Positions 1 to 11,324 of a stretch of DNA of 64,000 bases are shown here, in pieces (position 1 is the stretch's first letter; every line of letters starts with the position of its first letter). The position numbers were made by a program, and so were the translations under genes. Below the pieces are notes generated by a model. It saw nothing but the letters and a program-made list of their open reading frames with translations. It did not search any database and was not told where the DNA came from. The stretch comes from Antedon mediterranea (taxonomy: Eukaryota > Echinodermata > Crinoidea > Comatulida > Antedonidae): contig NC_092680.1 of assembly GCF_964355755.1 (NCBI RefSeq), positions 16,035,001-16,099,000 on the forward strand, in the 5' to 3' direction.

Positions 1-51
1 GTTTAATATTAATTATCTTGCTGATGCTCAGCAAGAAGGCCTACTAACTAG

Positions 52-584
52 AGGATGAACAAGCAGATAATAGTATAAAAAATGCTGATTTCTTTCTACT
101 AAAATTAAAGGAGAGAAACAAGATTCCACAGGTAAGCCATTTTGCTTTAAAATTACAACAATTATGCATTTTAAACTATTTTTTATTAGAGAAATACGTC
201 TATTTCCTAGGCCTTGCTGGTACTGTTATATACAGGACTATTAGCTATAGTAACTATAGGACTTGGGTACTAGGCCTAGGCCTAGGCATTATACACTCTA
301 AGTTTATGTTGCATTTTTTTTGTGACCAATTTCATTGTATACAAATAACATTTTTTTTGTTAGGCTGCATAGCTCCCCAACTAAAGCACAACTTAGTTTT
401 TAAACATATTAAAACTTGAATATAAAAAATATTAAATCAATATTATTTTCTTTAGGTGGTTGCAGTGCAATCGATTATTCAAAGCACAAACAGTTTGATT
501 ACCCAGATTCTTTCATCAGTTGAAACTGAAGTGCTAACTGCTCTACCGTTGTGTGAATATAAGGATATTGACAATCTATTTTAA
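52..584 (+). CDS. Last two exons of an unrecognised gene (partial)
   Basis: Two exons join in phase 0. The first ends at 131 (CACAG before GTAAGC). The second runs from 456, after a TTTAG acceptor, to a TAA at 582-584. The joined frame gives about 68 residues, including FLLKLKERNKIPQ and ending KDIDNLF. The upstream exon start is uncertain: an in-frame TAA at 45-47 means it begins near 52-54, behind a weak acceptor. The FLLKLKE-type helix followed by a Gln/Ser-rich helix resembles the C-terminus of a large family of uncharacterised, often transposon-associated invertebrate proteins; that is recall, not a search. The last seven codons and the stop resemble a segment of the satellite monomer that follows. 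The rest of the gene lies left of the window. Confidence 0.5.
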
Positions 585-1835
585 GTAAAACATTTCTCAA
601 AATAAGTATTTTTAAGAATATTAAAATAGAATTGACTTCAATTCAAGCAAAAATAGTCTTGATAGGATATAGTATGATATTGACTTCTTATCTTAAGTAA
701 AACATTTCTCAAAATAAGTATTTTTAAAAATATTGCGAATCTCAATTTAAGCAAAAATAGTCTTGATAAGATAGTATGATATTGACTTCTTATTTTAAGT
801 AAAACATTTCTCAAAATAAGTATTTTAAAGAATATTGCGAATCTTGATTCAAGTAAAAATAGTCTTGATAAGATAGTATGATATTGACTTCTTATTTTAA
901 GTAAAACATTTCTCAAAATCAGAATATTGCGAATCTGAATTCAAGCAAAAATAGTCTTGATAGGATAGTATGATATTGACTTCTTATTTTAAGTAAAACA
1001 TTTTTCAAAATAAGTATTTTTTTAAATATTGCGAATCTCAATTTAAGCAAAAATAGTCTTGATAAGATAGTATGATATTGACTTCTTATTTTAAGTAAAA
1101 CATTTCTCGAAATAAGTATTTTTAAGAATATTGCGAATCTTGATTCAAGTAAAAATAGTCTTGATAAGATAGTATGATATTGACTTCTTATTTTAAGTAA
1201 AACATTTCTCAAAATAAGTATTTTTTAAAATATTGCGAATCTCAATTTAAGCAAAAATAGTCTTGATAAGATAGTATGATATTGACTTCTTATTTTAAGT
1301 AAAACATTTCTCAAAATAAGTATTTTAAAGAATATTGCGAATCTTGATTCAAGTAAAAATAGTCTTGATAAGATAGTATGATATTGACTTCTTATTTTAA
1401 GTAAAACATTTCTCAAAATCAGAATATTGCGAATCTGAATTCAAGCAAAAATAGTCTTGATAGGATAGTATGATATTGACTTCTTATTTTAAGTAAAACA
1501 TTTTTCAAAATAAGTATTTTTTAAAATATTGCGAATCTCAATTTAAGCAAAAATAGTCTTGATAAGATAGTATGATATTGACTTCTTATTTTAAGTAAAA
1601 CATTTCTCGAAATAAGTATTTTTAAGAATATTGCGAATCTTGATTCAAGTAAAAATAGTCTTGATAAGATAGTATGATATTGACTTCTTATTTTAAGTAA
1701 AACATTTCTCAAAATAAGTATTTTTAAAAATATTGCGAATCTCAATTTAAGCAAAAATAGTCTTGATAAGATAGTATGATATTGACTTCTTATTTTAAGT
1801 AAAACATTTCTCAAAATAAGTATTTTTAAGAATAT
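566..1835. repeat. ~102-bp tandem satellite, about 12 copies
   Basis: A head-to-tail array of AT-rich monomers of about 102 bp, each carrying GCAAAAATAGTCTTGATA, then GATATTGACTTCTTATTTTA, then AAAACATTTCTCAAAATAAG and ATATTGCGAATCT. Copies alternate between a GATTCAAGTAAAA form and an ATTTAAGCAAAA form, which suggests a two-monomer higher-order unit of about 204 bp. The open frames seen on the minus strand are a by-product of the period being a multiple of three and are not genes. The first partial copy begins inside the preceding terminal exon. Confidence 0.93.
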
Positions 1836-2600
1836 TGCGAAACCTAATTTAAGAAACTTTGTCTTACCTAGAAAAATATTTATTGTTTTAAGTAATTTTT
1901 AGAATTCATCAATCTTGATTTAAGAAAAATTATTCTTGATAGGGATAAATATAATATTGATTTCTTATTTTAAGTAAAATACTTTTCAAATTATGTATTT
2001 TCAAATCTTGTTTTAAGCAAAACTATTCTTAATAAGAAGAGAATGATATTGACTTCTTATTTTAAGTAAAATATTTCTTGTAATAAGCATTTTCAAGAAT
2101 ATTGCGAATCTTGATTCAAGTAAAAATAATCTTGATAAGGGTAGTGTGAAATTGACTTCTTATTTTAAGTAAAATATTTCTCAAAACAAGTATTTTCAAG
2201 ACTATTGCAAAACCTAATTTAAGAAACTTTGTCTTACCTAGAAAAATATTGATTGTTTTAAGTAATTTTTATAATTCATCAATCTTGATTTAAGAAAAAT
2301 TATTCTTGATAGGGATAAATATAATATAGATTTCTTATTTTAAGTAAAATACTTTTCAAATTAAGTATTTTCAAATCTTGTTTTAAGCAAAACTATTCTT
2401 AATAAGAAGAGAATGATATTGACTTCTTATTTTAAGTAAAATATTTCTTGTAATAAGCATTTTCAAGAATATTGCAAAACTTAATTTAAGAAAATGTGTC
2501 TTTTCTAGAAAATTATTTCTTGTTTTAAGTAATTTTAAATCTTGACAAGAAAAAAAATACTTATTTTAAGAATTTTTTCTTAAAACAAGATTTTTTTTTC
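1836..2600. repeat. Degenerate extension of the satellite
   Basis: The same words recur with more divergence and altered spacing: TTCTTATTTTAAGTAAAAT, TCTTGATTTAAG, ATTGCAAAACCTAATTTAAG. A larger block is itself duplicated: the segment starting with AACCTAATTTAAGAAACTTT near 1840 recurs near 2210, so this part has a ~370-bp higher-order unit. It ends in a run of TTTTAAG/CTTGTTTTAAG fragments near 2590. Confidence 0.8.
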
Positions 2601-4560
2601 TTGCTTAGAATTTCAAATTTTGCTGTGTACACGAAGAAACGGTGCGACGTTATACTCAAATATTTATCTCACATCACAGCAGATTGTTTTTATTGGGTTG
2701 GCAATATCACGTGGTTTTATTATTATTATCCTAATTATTATGATAGCTGTTTCATGGACCAGGTGTCATAAAAAGAGATTTACCCACGTCACAAGCGAAA
2801 CAGAAAATTCGAAACTATCGACACGCGAGTGCCGAGTGTGCTCCATACCCCACTAGATACGAATAAAGGTGATATTGTTTCTACAAATGTAGACATATTT
2901 TATCCAGAGAGAATTTATCAACATCACGTATTGTCACCTTATTATCCGAATACCATATTCAAAGTTTAAAACATCAAGAGTGTAACGACAACCCGCGAAA
3001 TGCCGAGTATCAGGTGAACAGGTGAAACTAGATTATTTGTAGAAATATTGGATAAAGTTATGCTTATCAGCACGACGCATCGTCACCTTAATATACAAGT
3101 ATACCAGATAGGCCTATATAAATGATTTAAAAGTTAAAAATAAGTATTGACCATGATGATGTTTGTTTTTCTTGTAAATACCGACATCGTATCGGAAACA
3201 CATCGGTTGAATAATACCACTAGGTGCGCCGCACCTGGATGTGGTGTTGTGTGTTTTTATAAAAGCCGTCAAACAACAATATTTTATGAAAAGCATTAGT
3301 TAATGGCACGGCATTGTAGATTCAAATTGATGTTAAGTTTACATTAACACTTGTTCACAAAGGCTTTATGAAAACCAACAAAATAATAGAATAAGCGTCT
3401 TCCTGAAACATCATGATATAGCACCACTTAATAGCTCTTATTTTATAATTGACAACAATTAATACATCTGCTTAAATAATTCATTGCTCGATTTGGTTTG
3501 CCCAAACAGATAATATTTTACACAGACAATTCAAGTAACTCATTTTTGAATTCATAAATTAATGTAGCCCAGTTTCCGACTTTGATAATTACCGTTAGTT
3601 CGTGTATTTTTAATTTAAATGTACTGTTTGTAATAATAAATTGTTGATCATTATTAATACAATTATACTAATATACAAGTGTATGATAGGCATATTTGAT
3701 AACTAATAAGGGAATTTTACCTTACTTATATTGATATAATAACTGTTAAAGCTTTACATTATTAACACTTTTAATAGCAATTTTAGCAATTTAACTCGTT
3801 GGAACATTATTTTTAAGTCTAGTAACCGTCGTAATGTCTTGAAATAGGAACTAATTTACGCATCAGTTTTTACACGTTTGGAAACTGTTTGTAGTCTGTG
3901 CTATGACAGGAGAGGATTAATGTATATGACATTCACTTATATAATGCTCTGCAGTTTAACTGACAACGTAGATATTGAATCTTCTAAAGACCCACAGTAG
4001 CGTATTACAGCACTTAACATGGTCAGCACACTTAGAGACTACCTTTTTTCTTTATTGTGACGTAGATCTGTTTGTTGTTTGTACTACACTTTATCTTAAC
4101 GTCCCTTGAGGTGGAGCAGGCATTCGCAAAGAGTTAAAAAACACATTTAATAGGGATGAACAAGACGGCGAAGACTGTCTCTTGACAGCACCCCATCTAC
4201 CAAACTTTTACCTTACCACTGAGACAAAAAATACACTAATTTAATCAGGATTACATTGGTGTAGCATTAACAATTTTTTACTTAGTGGCGTAAATCCCTC
4301 TAGAAGAAAGAAAAAGTATAATACCGCCCTCTATCATCAAAAGCTACTGCGCGTTATTCGTGCGTAACAACTGTATTAACAAGAATGTATTTTTGTTTTT
4401 GTTTAGATTCTTGAGACTACAGACTTTTAATTTAACAATGCATTAATTAACAATTTTTTCTTATGTTGTATTCATAATAGCTTTTATTTAGTCAAATAAA
4501 ATTAATTGTGAATTGTTAATAATAATAACTATTGCATTGTATTTGTAATTCCATATTTAA
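2601..4560. other. No gene seen
   Basis: AT-rich sequence with only short open frames (longest 78 codons at 2620-2856). No protein family, tRNA or clear terminal repeats were recognised. A phrase of about 15 bases around CGTCACCTTA recurs near 2930 and 3083. Confidence 0.5.
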
Positions 4561-4566
4561 TAATAA

Positions 4567-5532
4567 TTTTTTTTTTCAATATTTTTCATTTCATTCATTT
4601 CATTTCATTTATTTATTTCACTTTACAAATATATAAATATAAAGTGGAGGAGCTTAAAAGAAAGCAAAGCTTGTGGTGAATAGGCTCCTCAAAACAAAAC
4701 AAATAAAATATAATAATATAACACAATTAGAAACTCCAAAAAAAAACAACAATTAAACTAATATCTTTTCTCTAACACATAAGTTTAACATGTTTAGAAC
4801 TAAAAAAACAAGTAAAAATAGATTATATAAATTATTTAAGAAATATCAAATATATCAATAATAAAAGAATTTACAAAGAACCTTCAACCAATAATAGTTT
4901 AAATTGACGTTTAAATAAAGCACAGTTATGAGATTTTTTAAGAGATAAAGGAAGAGAATTCCAGAGTTTAGGTCCAGTATATACAAGGGTATTCATTTTA
5001 AGTCTAGTTCGAGTAAATGGCAGGTGATACTGATCTTTTTGCCTTGTTTGGTGAGTGTGGTATTGTTTATTTTGAGTGAATTTACTGGATATTATAGGTG
5101 GTAAATGTCCAGCGGTTAATTGAAACATGATGACACCAACATTAAATCTATAGAGATCCTCAATTTTTAATATTTTATTTTTTTGAAAGAGATCTTGGGT
5201 GTGAGCACGAAAAGTTACCCCTGAGATAATTCTGACAGCTCGTTTCTGGATTAATAAAATTTTAGTAATAATTGATTTTGAAGCATTTCCCCAAGCAAGA
5301 ACACCATAATTTAAGTACGATAAAATAAGAGTAGAATATAAAATATTAAATACTTTTTGAGGAAATATTGATTTCAATTTATACATCATGCCAACATTTT
5401 TTGATAATAATTTGCAAAGGTAATTAACATGGGCTTTCCAGTGAAGTCTGTCGTCAATAAATATACCAAGAAAATTTGTGTTGGTTATTTGATTAATAGG
5501 AACATTGTTGAAAATAATAATAATATCTTTTT
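4567..5532 (-). mobile_element. 5'-truncated non-LTR retrotransposon (LINE), reverse transcriptase C-terminus
   Basis: The minus-strand frame reads NFLGIFIDDRLHWKAHV, then LILSYLNYGVLAWGN, then LLIQKRAVRII and GPKLWNSLPL. This is the thumb and C-terminal order of Jockey/CR1-type reverse transcriptases. The frame opens before the first Met (5389) and is coherent back to about 5530. The protein ends at 4871. A ~300-bp 3' UTR follows with a hairpin (GAGGAGC paired with GCTCCTC, 4646-4690) and a tail of AATGAAATG-like repeats at 4567-4625, typical of microsatellite-ended LINEs. The catalytic YxDD region is absent, so this is a dead 5'-truncated copy. Confidence 0.88.
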
Positions 5533-5559
5533 TTTCCTACGTACAATTGTATATGTTAT

Positions 5560-7065
5560 ACCTTATCTTTGTAATACAATATTTTCAGTCTTGTTCTGCC
5601 TTTGTAAGGTGTTTATATACTAGAATAACTAAAATAATATATACATATAAGAACAGTTTTGTTTAAATCTTTCGTTATTGCAATTTCATGTTTCTTTATA
5701 AAGCATTATCATCGATTTTCTATAATCTAGGCCTATAACTATAATGTGAAGAAAATTAATTAATATACTACCAGGAAAAACGTAATTAAACATCAAAACA
5801 AATGGTTGTTACTAAGTTAATCTTATGCCTGACAAACATATACCGTTCTGTCCACTATTATATGTACGTATTCTTCGCGGCGCGGTGTCTTTTAACAAAA
5901 CATTTTGAGGAAGAAGCTAATTGTCCAATCGAAAATCAGTTTAGGGGGCATGGTCGTGTCGCAGCCACAATATAAAAAGACACATTAAATAGATGAAACC
6001 ACAAATTTAAATGGACTCATCCCACCAATGGTTTAAAATATTAAAACTTTTGAAAAACCAAACGTTTTCGTTCTATTGTTCAAAATGTTACAATGCAGTT
6101 TTAATACATCAGAAGCTACATATATTATTGGTGTGGCTTTAAACTGATGACGCAACAGAGTAAACAAAATAGTCGTTTCTAGTGAATGCATTCAAATGGC
6201 ACGGTTTATAGTTTACGCAGTTTAAAAAACAACCGCACGTTACGCAGTTTAAAAACTAACCGCAATGTGACCATATTTCATTTGCTAAGTGCTTACCGTT
6301 GTAATCTAGGTTAAGCCTATGCTAATAGACATAAATCGTAAATTCCAATGTTGTTTTTACATCATTATTAAGAGCCTACTGATATGGTACGATGAACTAC
6401 TCAAGGAGCCTAGAGTACAATAGTAATTAATATGATCTTACGTTTTGTACTCTCAAGCGTTATTTCAAATATCAAAAAGATATTCCTGAGAATAGTGTAC
6501 TTCTCAAAGAAAGTTTAATCTGTCCTATTTCATTTTCGATTGAATCCGATACCAATTAATTTTCTGTCACAATCAATGCTTCTTTTCATGGTATAATCAG
6601 GCAGGTTTTTTGGGGAAAATATTACCTTTATTCCGTTGAAATAAGCACTCAATGTGAAAAAAAATATATTTCTAAATTTTGAAAAACGTTACAGTAAACT
6701 TATAATTTTTCTTTTCTAAATTAGTAATTCCTATACGGTAGGAGATAACGCTGCTCTAGCGGATGTGAAACTAACTTTATTAATTAACAATAATATTGTA
6801 TTAATATGCCTATCTATAATACAGTAGTACAGTGTTTAAATAATTTGTTTCACCTTGGTTTTACTAAATATAGTATCTATTGTATTTATAACAAATAATG
6901 ACAAACATCATAATGAAGATAGTAACAATAAATATCGATATATCGTAAATTTGTTATTCTGAACATTATTATAATTTGTAATTTGCTATATTTAAAGATA
7001 TTTTGTCCCCTGAAACAATATTTGTTCAACATTCTTTTTTCACGTTTACCAAAAATTTTATCGAA
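5560..7065. other. No gene seen
   Basis: AT-rich, no coding signal. A small tandem duplication of the phrase TTACGCAGTTTAAAAA lies at about 6215-6265. Confidence 0.5.
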
Positions 7066-7074
7066 AAAAAAACA

Positions 7075-7240
7075 ATAATTTAAAGCAATTGTCAAAGTGG
7101 CTTTCAGCCAATGTGTTTGGTTAAATGTAATCGTTTATTTATAAGTGTGTTTTTTTTATATACGGAAGTGATTAACTATCAAAACCAAAAATATTAAAGT
7201 CTTTTTTTTATTAATCTTTATTTTTTTGGGGGACAGTACT
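7075..7240 (-). mobile_element. Degenerate MITE of the AGATGTATTGTCCCCC family
   Basis: Matches the intact element at 25.2-25.5 kb through TGGCTTTCAGCCAA near 7100, GGAAGTGATTAACTA near 7166, AAGTC followed by T-rich sequence, and a TTTTTTTGGGGGACA end near 7225-7236. The other terminus is missing. The strand is arbitrary. Confidence 0.55.
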
Positions 7241-8400
7241 CCATTATTTTGTTAAAAAGTTTCACCACGTAGTACTGTAAATATTGTGATTAAAACATAA
7301 AGAATATGTTGTTTCAGCTCTTCTTTTATAGGCTATATCAATTTAGCGACAAATCATGTTCCCTCAGTAAATATTTAAACACGTTCTTAATGTCAATAAG
7401 ATGAATAGGCGACTGTAGTATTTGAATTCTTAATAGCCTAATTAACTAATATCGCTAATTCAAATTGTAGATTACGTCGGTGTTTTTTTTTTGTTTTGTA
7501 TTTTCATTTTGATACATTTCTAAAACCATCCTTCCGCATTACGTATTTCACAAGTCGATTTTCTATACAAGAGAGTATGCCTAAAATTGGCCTACAAATG
7601 GCACACATAGACAGTTATGCCCTGTTTAAGAACCTATCAGTTACATACAGTTACAAATATAGTATCGTATTTATTCGAATAAAAACGCTCCGGGTACGGG
7701 TGGTGGCCGGGTGATGAAGTAAAGAAACTTAACATGACTTTGCGTCATCAATGCATCAAATAGTGCGCGTGAAATCTACGTACGCACTTGGTTACGCGTG
7801 CTTCTTATTGGATAACCCGTTACCAGGTAATATGCGCATAGCAATTGTTGTGAAAATAAACACAGCAACGTACCTACACATTACACGTTAAGGTCTACAA
7901 CAAAGTCAACTATATTATATTTACGAAGTTATTTTACTCATTTTTAGCTGTTTTTTCAAAGGTAATTTTTGTAAAAGTACAAAATAATATTGCATAGACA
8001 TACGGTACATATAGTAATATGCCTACACATTAAATTAAAAGTTTAAAATCGCAGAAAGATAAATAATAATATGCAACCATGGCGTAGGTTATCTTGGACA
8101 AAATATCTAACTATCTATAGTGTGTTTATCCATGATTTAACTAGTTACTCTATTCCGTTTGATTATACACTGATTACACTGGACAGGAACACATGTGACA
8201 CACTTCCATTTAGGAAAATATGTGCTACTGATTTAATCTAAATACATGTAGTAGCTATTGGATTGTGGAGGTTAAAGGTATTTAGGTTCACGAAGAGTTT
8301 ACATTTTAGTGAATTATATAATTTAATTAGTAGCATTAAAACTACAAAACAATTATTACGTATGTAGGTCAGATGAAAAGGTTATACACTTTCATAAAAT
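7241..8400. other. No gene seen; short AATAAACGC-type repeat near 7670-7712
   Basis: The phrase TATTTATTCGAATAAAAACG near 7666 resembles the AATAAACACCCC repeats in SIRT6 intron 6, so it may be a fragment of the same family. Nothing else was recognised. Confidence 0.4.
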
Positions 8401-8402
8401 AT

Positions 8403-8502
8403 TTAAAACTAGGTTAACCATGGGTTAACATATGTTTTTTAAACTAGGTTAACCATGGGTTAACATATGTTTGTTAAACTAGGTTAACCATGGGTTAACT
8501 AT
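8403..8502. repeat. Three copies of a ~37-bp unit with a near-palindromic core
   Basis: The phrase AAACTAGGTTAACCATGG followed by GTTAAC occurs three times at a period of about 37 bp. The core GTTAACCATGGGTTAAC is a near-perfect inverted repeat centred on CCATGG. Spacing is regular and the copies are almost identical, so the triplication is recent. A cluster of protein-binding sites is possible but only inferred. Confidence 0.9.
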
Positions 8503-9399
8503 TGTGTTTGGTTTGTGTATGTATTAACATTGTATGTTATATATACACTACCCACACGGCATATCAAACTACACTATTTATGGTCATCGACTAATGGTTA
8601 GGTACAGTACTTAGGCCTAAAATGTGTACAATCCCTAAAAAAGGGATCATACAATATGCAATCATATGAGATGAAATTACAAATACATTTGTTATTCATA
8701 TAAAATGACATTCTAAAATTACAGGAATTTTCAAGATGCCAATTCTTCGGAAGAAGAATAAAGTCAATGTTATGACCAATAAAAGAAGTGATGATGCGCT
8801 CCAACAGTAAGTTAAAAATCTCGAAATTATATTAAAACATACTACAATTAAATAACAGTATTAACTACAATGTGCAAAAGCTTTTTTTCTTTTTTAACTG
8901 GTGGTCACGACTTAAAGTTGTCCGCAACTTATTTTGACCTCCATCCGCACATTTTTGATGTTTTTCTTGTTTATTATAATTTTCTTTTTGCAATTTGTAA
9001 TTTTTATCTTTTATTTTAAAATGTGTGGAGAAACTAATAAAACAAACAAACAAACAATGTCTATTTATAAAGTCAAGGGTAAACATAATTATAACATTTC
9101 CTCATTAATCACATGATTCAATTCAAAGACACAAAGCATAATAATCTATGAGACAAATAGGAAACTTAATATATAAATAATACCGTATATAAAGAGATAT
9201 ATGTTTATTATATATTATATAATTAAGTTTCAGAATATCACCCTGGCGCAGAAGGGGGGGGGGGGGGTGGTGGTGGCTAGGCGTGCGATTCAGAATTAAT
9301 TTGGCGTCTGTGGTGTTAATAATATACTTAATATATATATTTTTTTAAGAGAAATTGATTACAAAGTAAAAAATTAGTATGTAACCATGTGAAATAACG
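8503..9399. other. No gene seen; G14 run at 9254-9267
   Basis: AT-rich apart from a run of 14 G followed by TGG repeats. A GTGAGT donor-like site at 9400 could end a 5' non-coding exon of the kinase gene, but no promoter was identified. Confidence 0.4.
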
Positions 9400-9477
9400 G
9401 TGAGTGAATCTCACAAAAGAAAAAAAACAAAAACAAATAATGATAATAACAATTATTGGTTTTGTTTATCTTCGCAG
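9400..9477 (+). other. Possible 78-bp 5' UTR intron of the kinase gene
   Basis: ACG before GTGAGT at 9400, and a pyrimidine-rich TTTGTTTATCTTCGCAG ending at 9477. Both ends suit a small intron just upstream of the coding ATG. No transcript evidence. Confidence 0.35.
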
Positions 9478-9511
9478 TGGAAATACAGAATCAAAATCAA
9501 AAAAGACGTCG

Positions 9512-11236
9512 ATGTTTCTTCGTATTTTAAACTGCATTTTTGGAATGTGTTTAATCCGCGGTACTTCAACAACGAATGAGCCATATGAAACAAACAAGAC
9601 AGATGCTGTCCATGAAAGAGAAAAGATACCAATTGATGGAAAACAAAATACAATGAACGATGCACTGTATGATGCTGTGAACCCAAGCTTAAGCTCACTG
9701 CCAATCATAGGCAGAGTAGAAATGAATTCCTGTAGGCCTAATGCGGGTAGAAAGAACCTTGTTGTCACTTCTCTGTTTGATACTCTCAGGCCGGACATGA
9801 ATATGCTGCCAAGTATAGATGAAATAGATGTGTTTACCAATCTAGTTACAACATTATGTCGTCAAGGTGAAACAATTAATGATGAGGCAAAATCCAAATT
9901 AATGTTGGCAAATCCGTTTATCACACAAGCCAAGTCATCAGCAGCTAAGAGGAATGTTGCTAATATAAACCTAAGTAAAAATAAGAAAGTAATGCATTAT
10001 AATTCTATTGTACCAGCCACATCACGCTTATACAAGGATAGCCGAAATGTACTTATTGGAAATAGAAAAACCATCACAAAATGCGATATACAACAAAGAC
10101 AAGGGGCTACAGTGAACATTTGGAAACACTTAGAGAATAGCATCGGCCTAAAACATGGAAGCAGAAGCGCAACTAAAAAGCCAACTGGTGTAAAGGCTAA
10201 GGCTGTATTCAAACAAAACGCTACGTATAACGTTAATCAGGTACAGGGAGGAAAATGGTCGTGGACGCAGACGAAAGAGTACATGGCGCTAGAATCGATT
10301 TTGACTCGTAAAATCAAGAAAGTTCCGGTATCAACGTTGGAACCAGTTATGTCTAATGGAGTCCCCGTTCACCTAGGAAAAGGATCTTTCGGAAGCGTAG
10401 ATTTAATGAAATGGACATCAAAAAAGAACGAAAAGATAGTAGCTGTGAAATCAATCACTCCACCAGCTAAGACGGTTACGCTATCAAAGAAAGAAAAATG
10501 CATGAAAACGGCACTCATAGAAGCAAAGGCGATGCAACATCTCTCCGCCTGTAGAGCATTTCCAAAGGTATACGCTGTCAGTTTCGCAAAGGATCATGAA
10601 ATGAAAATTATAATGGAATTTATTGGTCACGGTACCACCAACGACAGTTGCACGTTATTGGATGCAATGTTTGACAATACTTCAATTAAATCAGGAATAC
10701 AATGGCTCCGAATCATGAAAGACATTGGCAATGGTGTGGCCTTCATGCACAGAAAAGGACTTCTACATAACGACCTAGCATTGAGAAACGTATTGATTAC
10801 AAAATATGAGCTGAGATGGTGTGCCAAAATAATTGATTTAGGAATGGTATCGTCTGTGAACGCACCTCGAAGAAAATCCTACAATAACTGCGATACACCA
10901 TCAGGGATTGCTTACCAAATAGATAAATGGTCAGAAATTGCGCCAGAATTTTTTCAGAACGACAATACAATTGAAAGCAAAGCAACTGATGTCTATTCTG
11001 TTGGAATAATATTTGGAAAGGTCGGATATTTTAAGAAAATTCTAGGATTACAGGAGCTTGGAAAAAAGATGATTGATACGGATTCAAAAGCTAGACCATC
11101 AATGGCATTGGTAATGAAGTTGTTAAACAGATTGATTGCGATGGAGATTAAAGGACAATCAGCGAAGATAGGAGGAGGAGGAGGAGGAGGAGGAGGACGT
11201 GAGGCACTACACAAAGTATTTAGAAGAGTTAGATAG
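9512..11236 (+). CDS. Protein kinase with HND catalytic-loop variant, single coding exon
   Basis: A 574-residue protein if begun at the ATG at 9512. The open frame extends further left without an upstream ATG that suits a transcript, and a good acceptor (TTATCTTCGCAG) ends at 9477, so I place the coding start after it. Residues 1-285 are unrecognised, with a hydrophobic N-terminal stretch (MFLRILNCIFGMCLI). The kinase domain follows: GKGSFGSV glycine loop at 289, VAVK lysine at 313, HNDLALRN catalytic loop at 419-426, IDLG metal-binding Asp at 442, APE at 477-479, DVYSVG at 493, and the ARPS arginine at 528. The normal HRD Arg is Asn here, but the catalytic Asp, Lys and metal Asp are all present, so it may be active. 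The LALRN pattern leans to the tyrosine-kinase/TKL side; substrate specificity is unknown. A Gly9 tract near residue 554 comes from a GGA microsatellite. An AATAAA lies at 11315. Confidence 0.85.
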   Translation: MFLRILNCIFGMCLIRGTSTTNEPYETNKTDAVHEREKIPIDGKQNTMNDALYDAVNPSLSSLPIIGRVEMNSCRPNAGRKNLVVTSLFDTLRPDMNMLPSIDEIDVFTNLVTTLCRQGETINDEAKSKLMLANPFITQAKSSAAKRNVANINLSKNKKVMHYNSIVPATSRLYKDSRNVLIGNRKTITKCDIQQRQGATVNIWKHLENSIGLKHGSRSATKKPTGVKAKAVFKQNATYNVNQVQGGKWSWTQTKEYMALESILTRKIKKVPVSTLEPVMSNGVPVHLGKGSFGSVDLMKWTSKKNEKIVAVKSITPPAKTVTLSKKEKCMKTALIEAKAMQHLSACRAFPKVYAVSFAKDHEMKIIMEFIGHGTTNDSCTLLDAMFDNTSIKSGIQWLRIMKDIGNGVAFMHRKGLLHNDLALRNVLITKYELRWCAKIIDLGMVSSVNAPRRKSYNNCDTPSGIAYQIDKWSEIAPEFFQNDNTIESKATDVYSVGIIFGKVGYFKKILGLQELGKKMIDTDSKARPSMALVMKLLNRLIAMEIKGQSAKIGGGGGGGGGREALHKVFRRVR

Positions 11237-11314
11237 AGATGTAATTGGATCAAGGGAATAAGAAATAACACAGACAATTCGGAGAGTAATAACGAGATGA
11301 CTATGACACTATTG

Positions 11315-11320
11315 AATAAA
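11315..11320 (+). terminator. Polyadenylation signal AATAAA of the kinase gene
   Basis: A canonical AATAAA about 80 bp after the stop, followed by T-rich sequence. Confidence 0.5.
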
Positions 11321-11324
11321 TTAG

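Noticed and set aside
638-1814. Minus-strand repeated protein frames (RNVLLKIRSQYHTILSRLF)
   Set aside because: They are translations of the 102-bp satellite, whose period is a multiple of three; there are no splice or start signals and the array is non-coding in type.
2620-2856. 78-codon frame with a hydrophobic stretch
   Set aside because: A short hydrophobic run in AT-rich DNA with no other gene signals.
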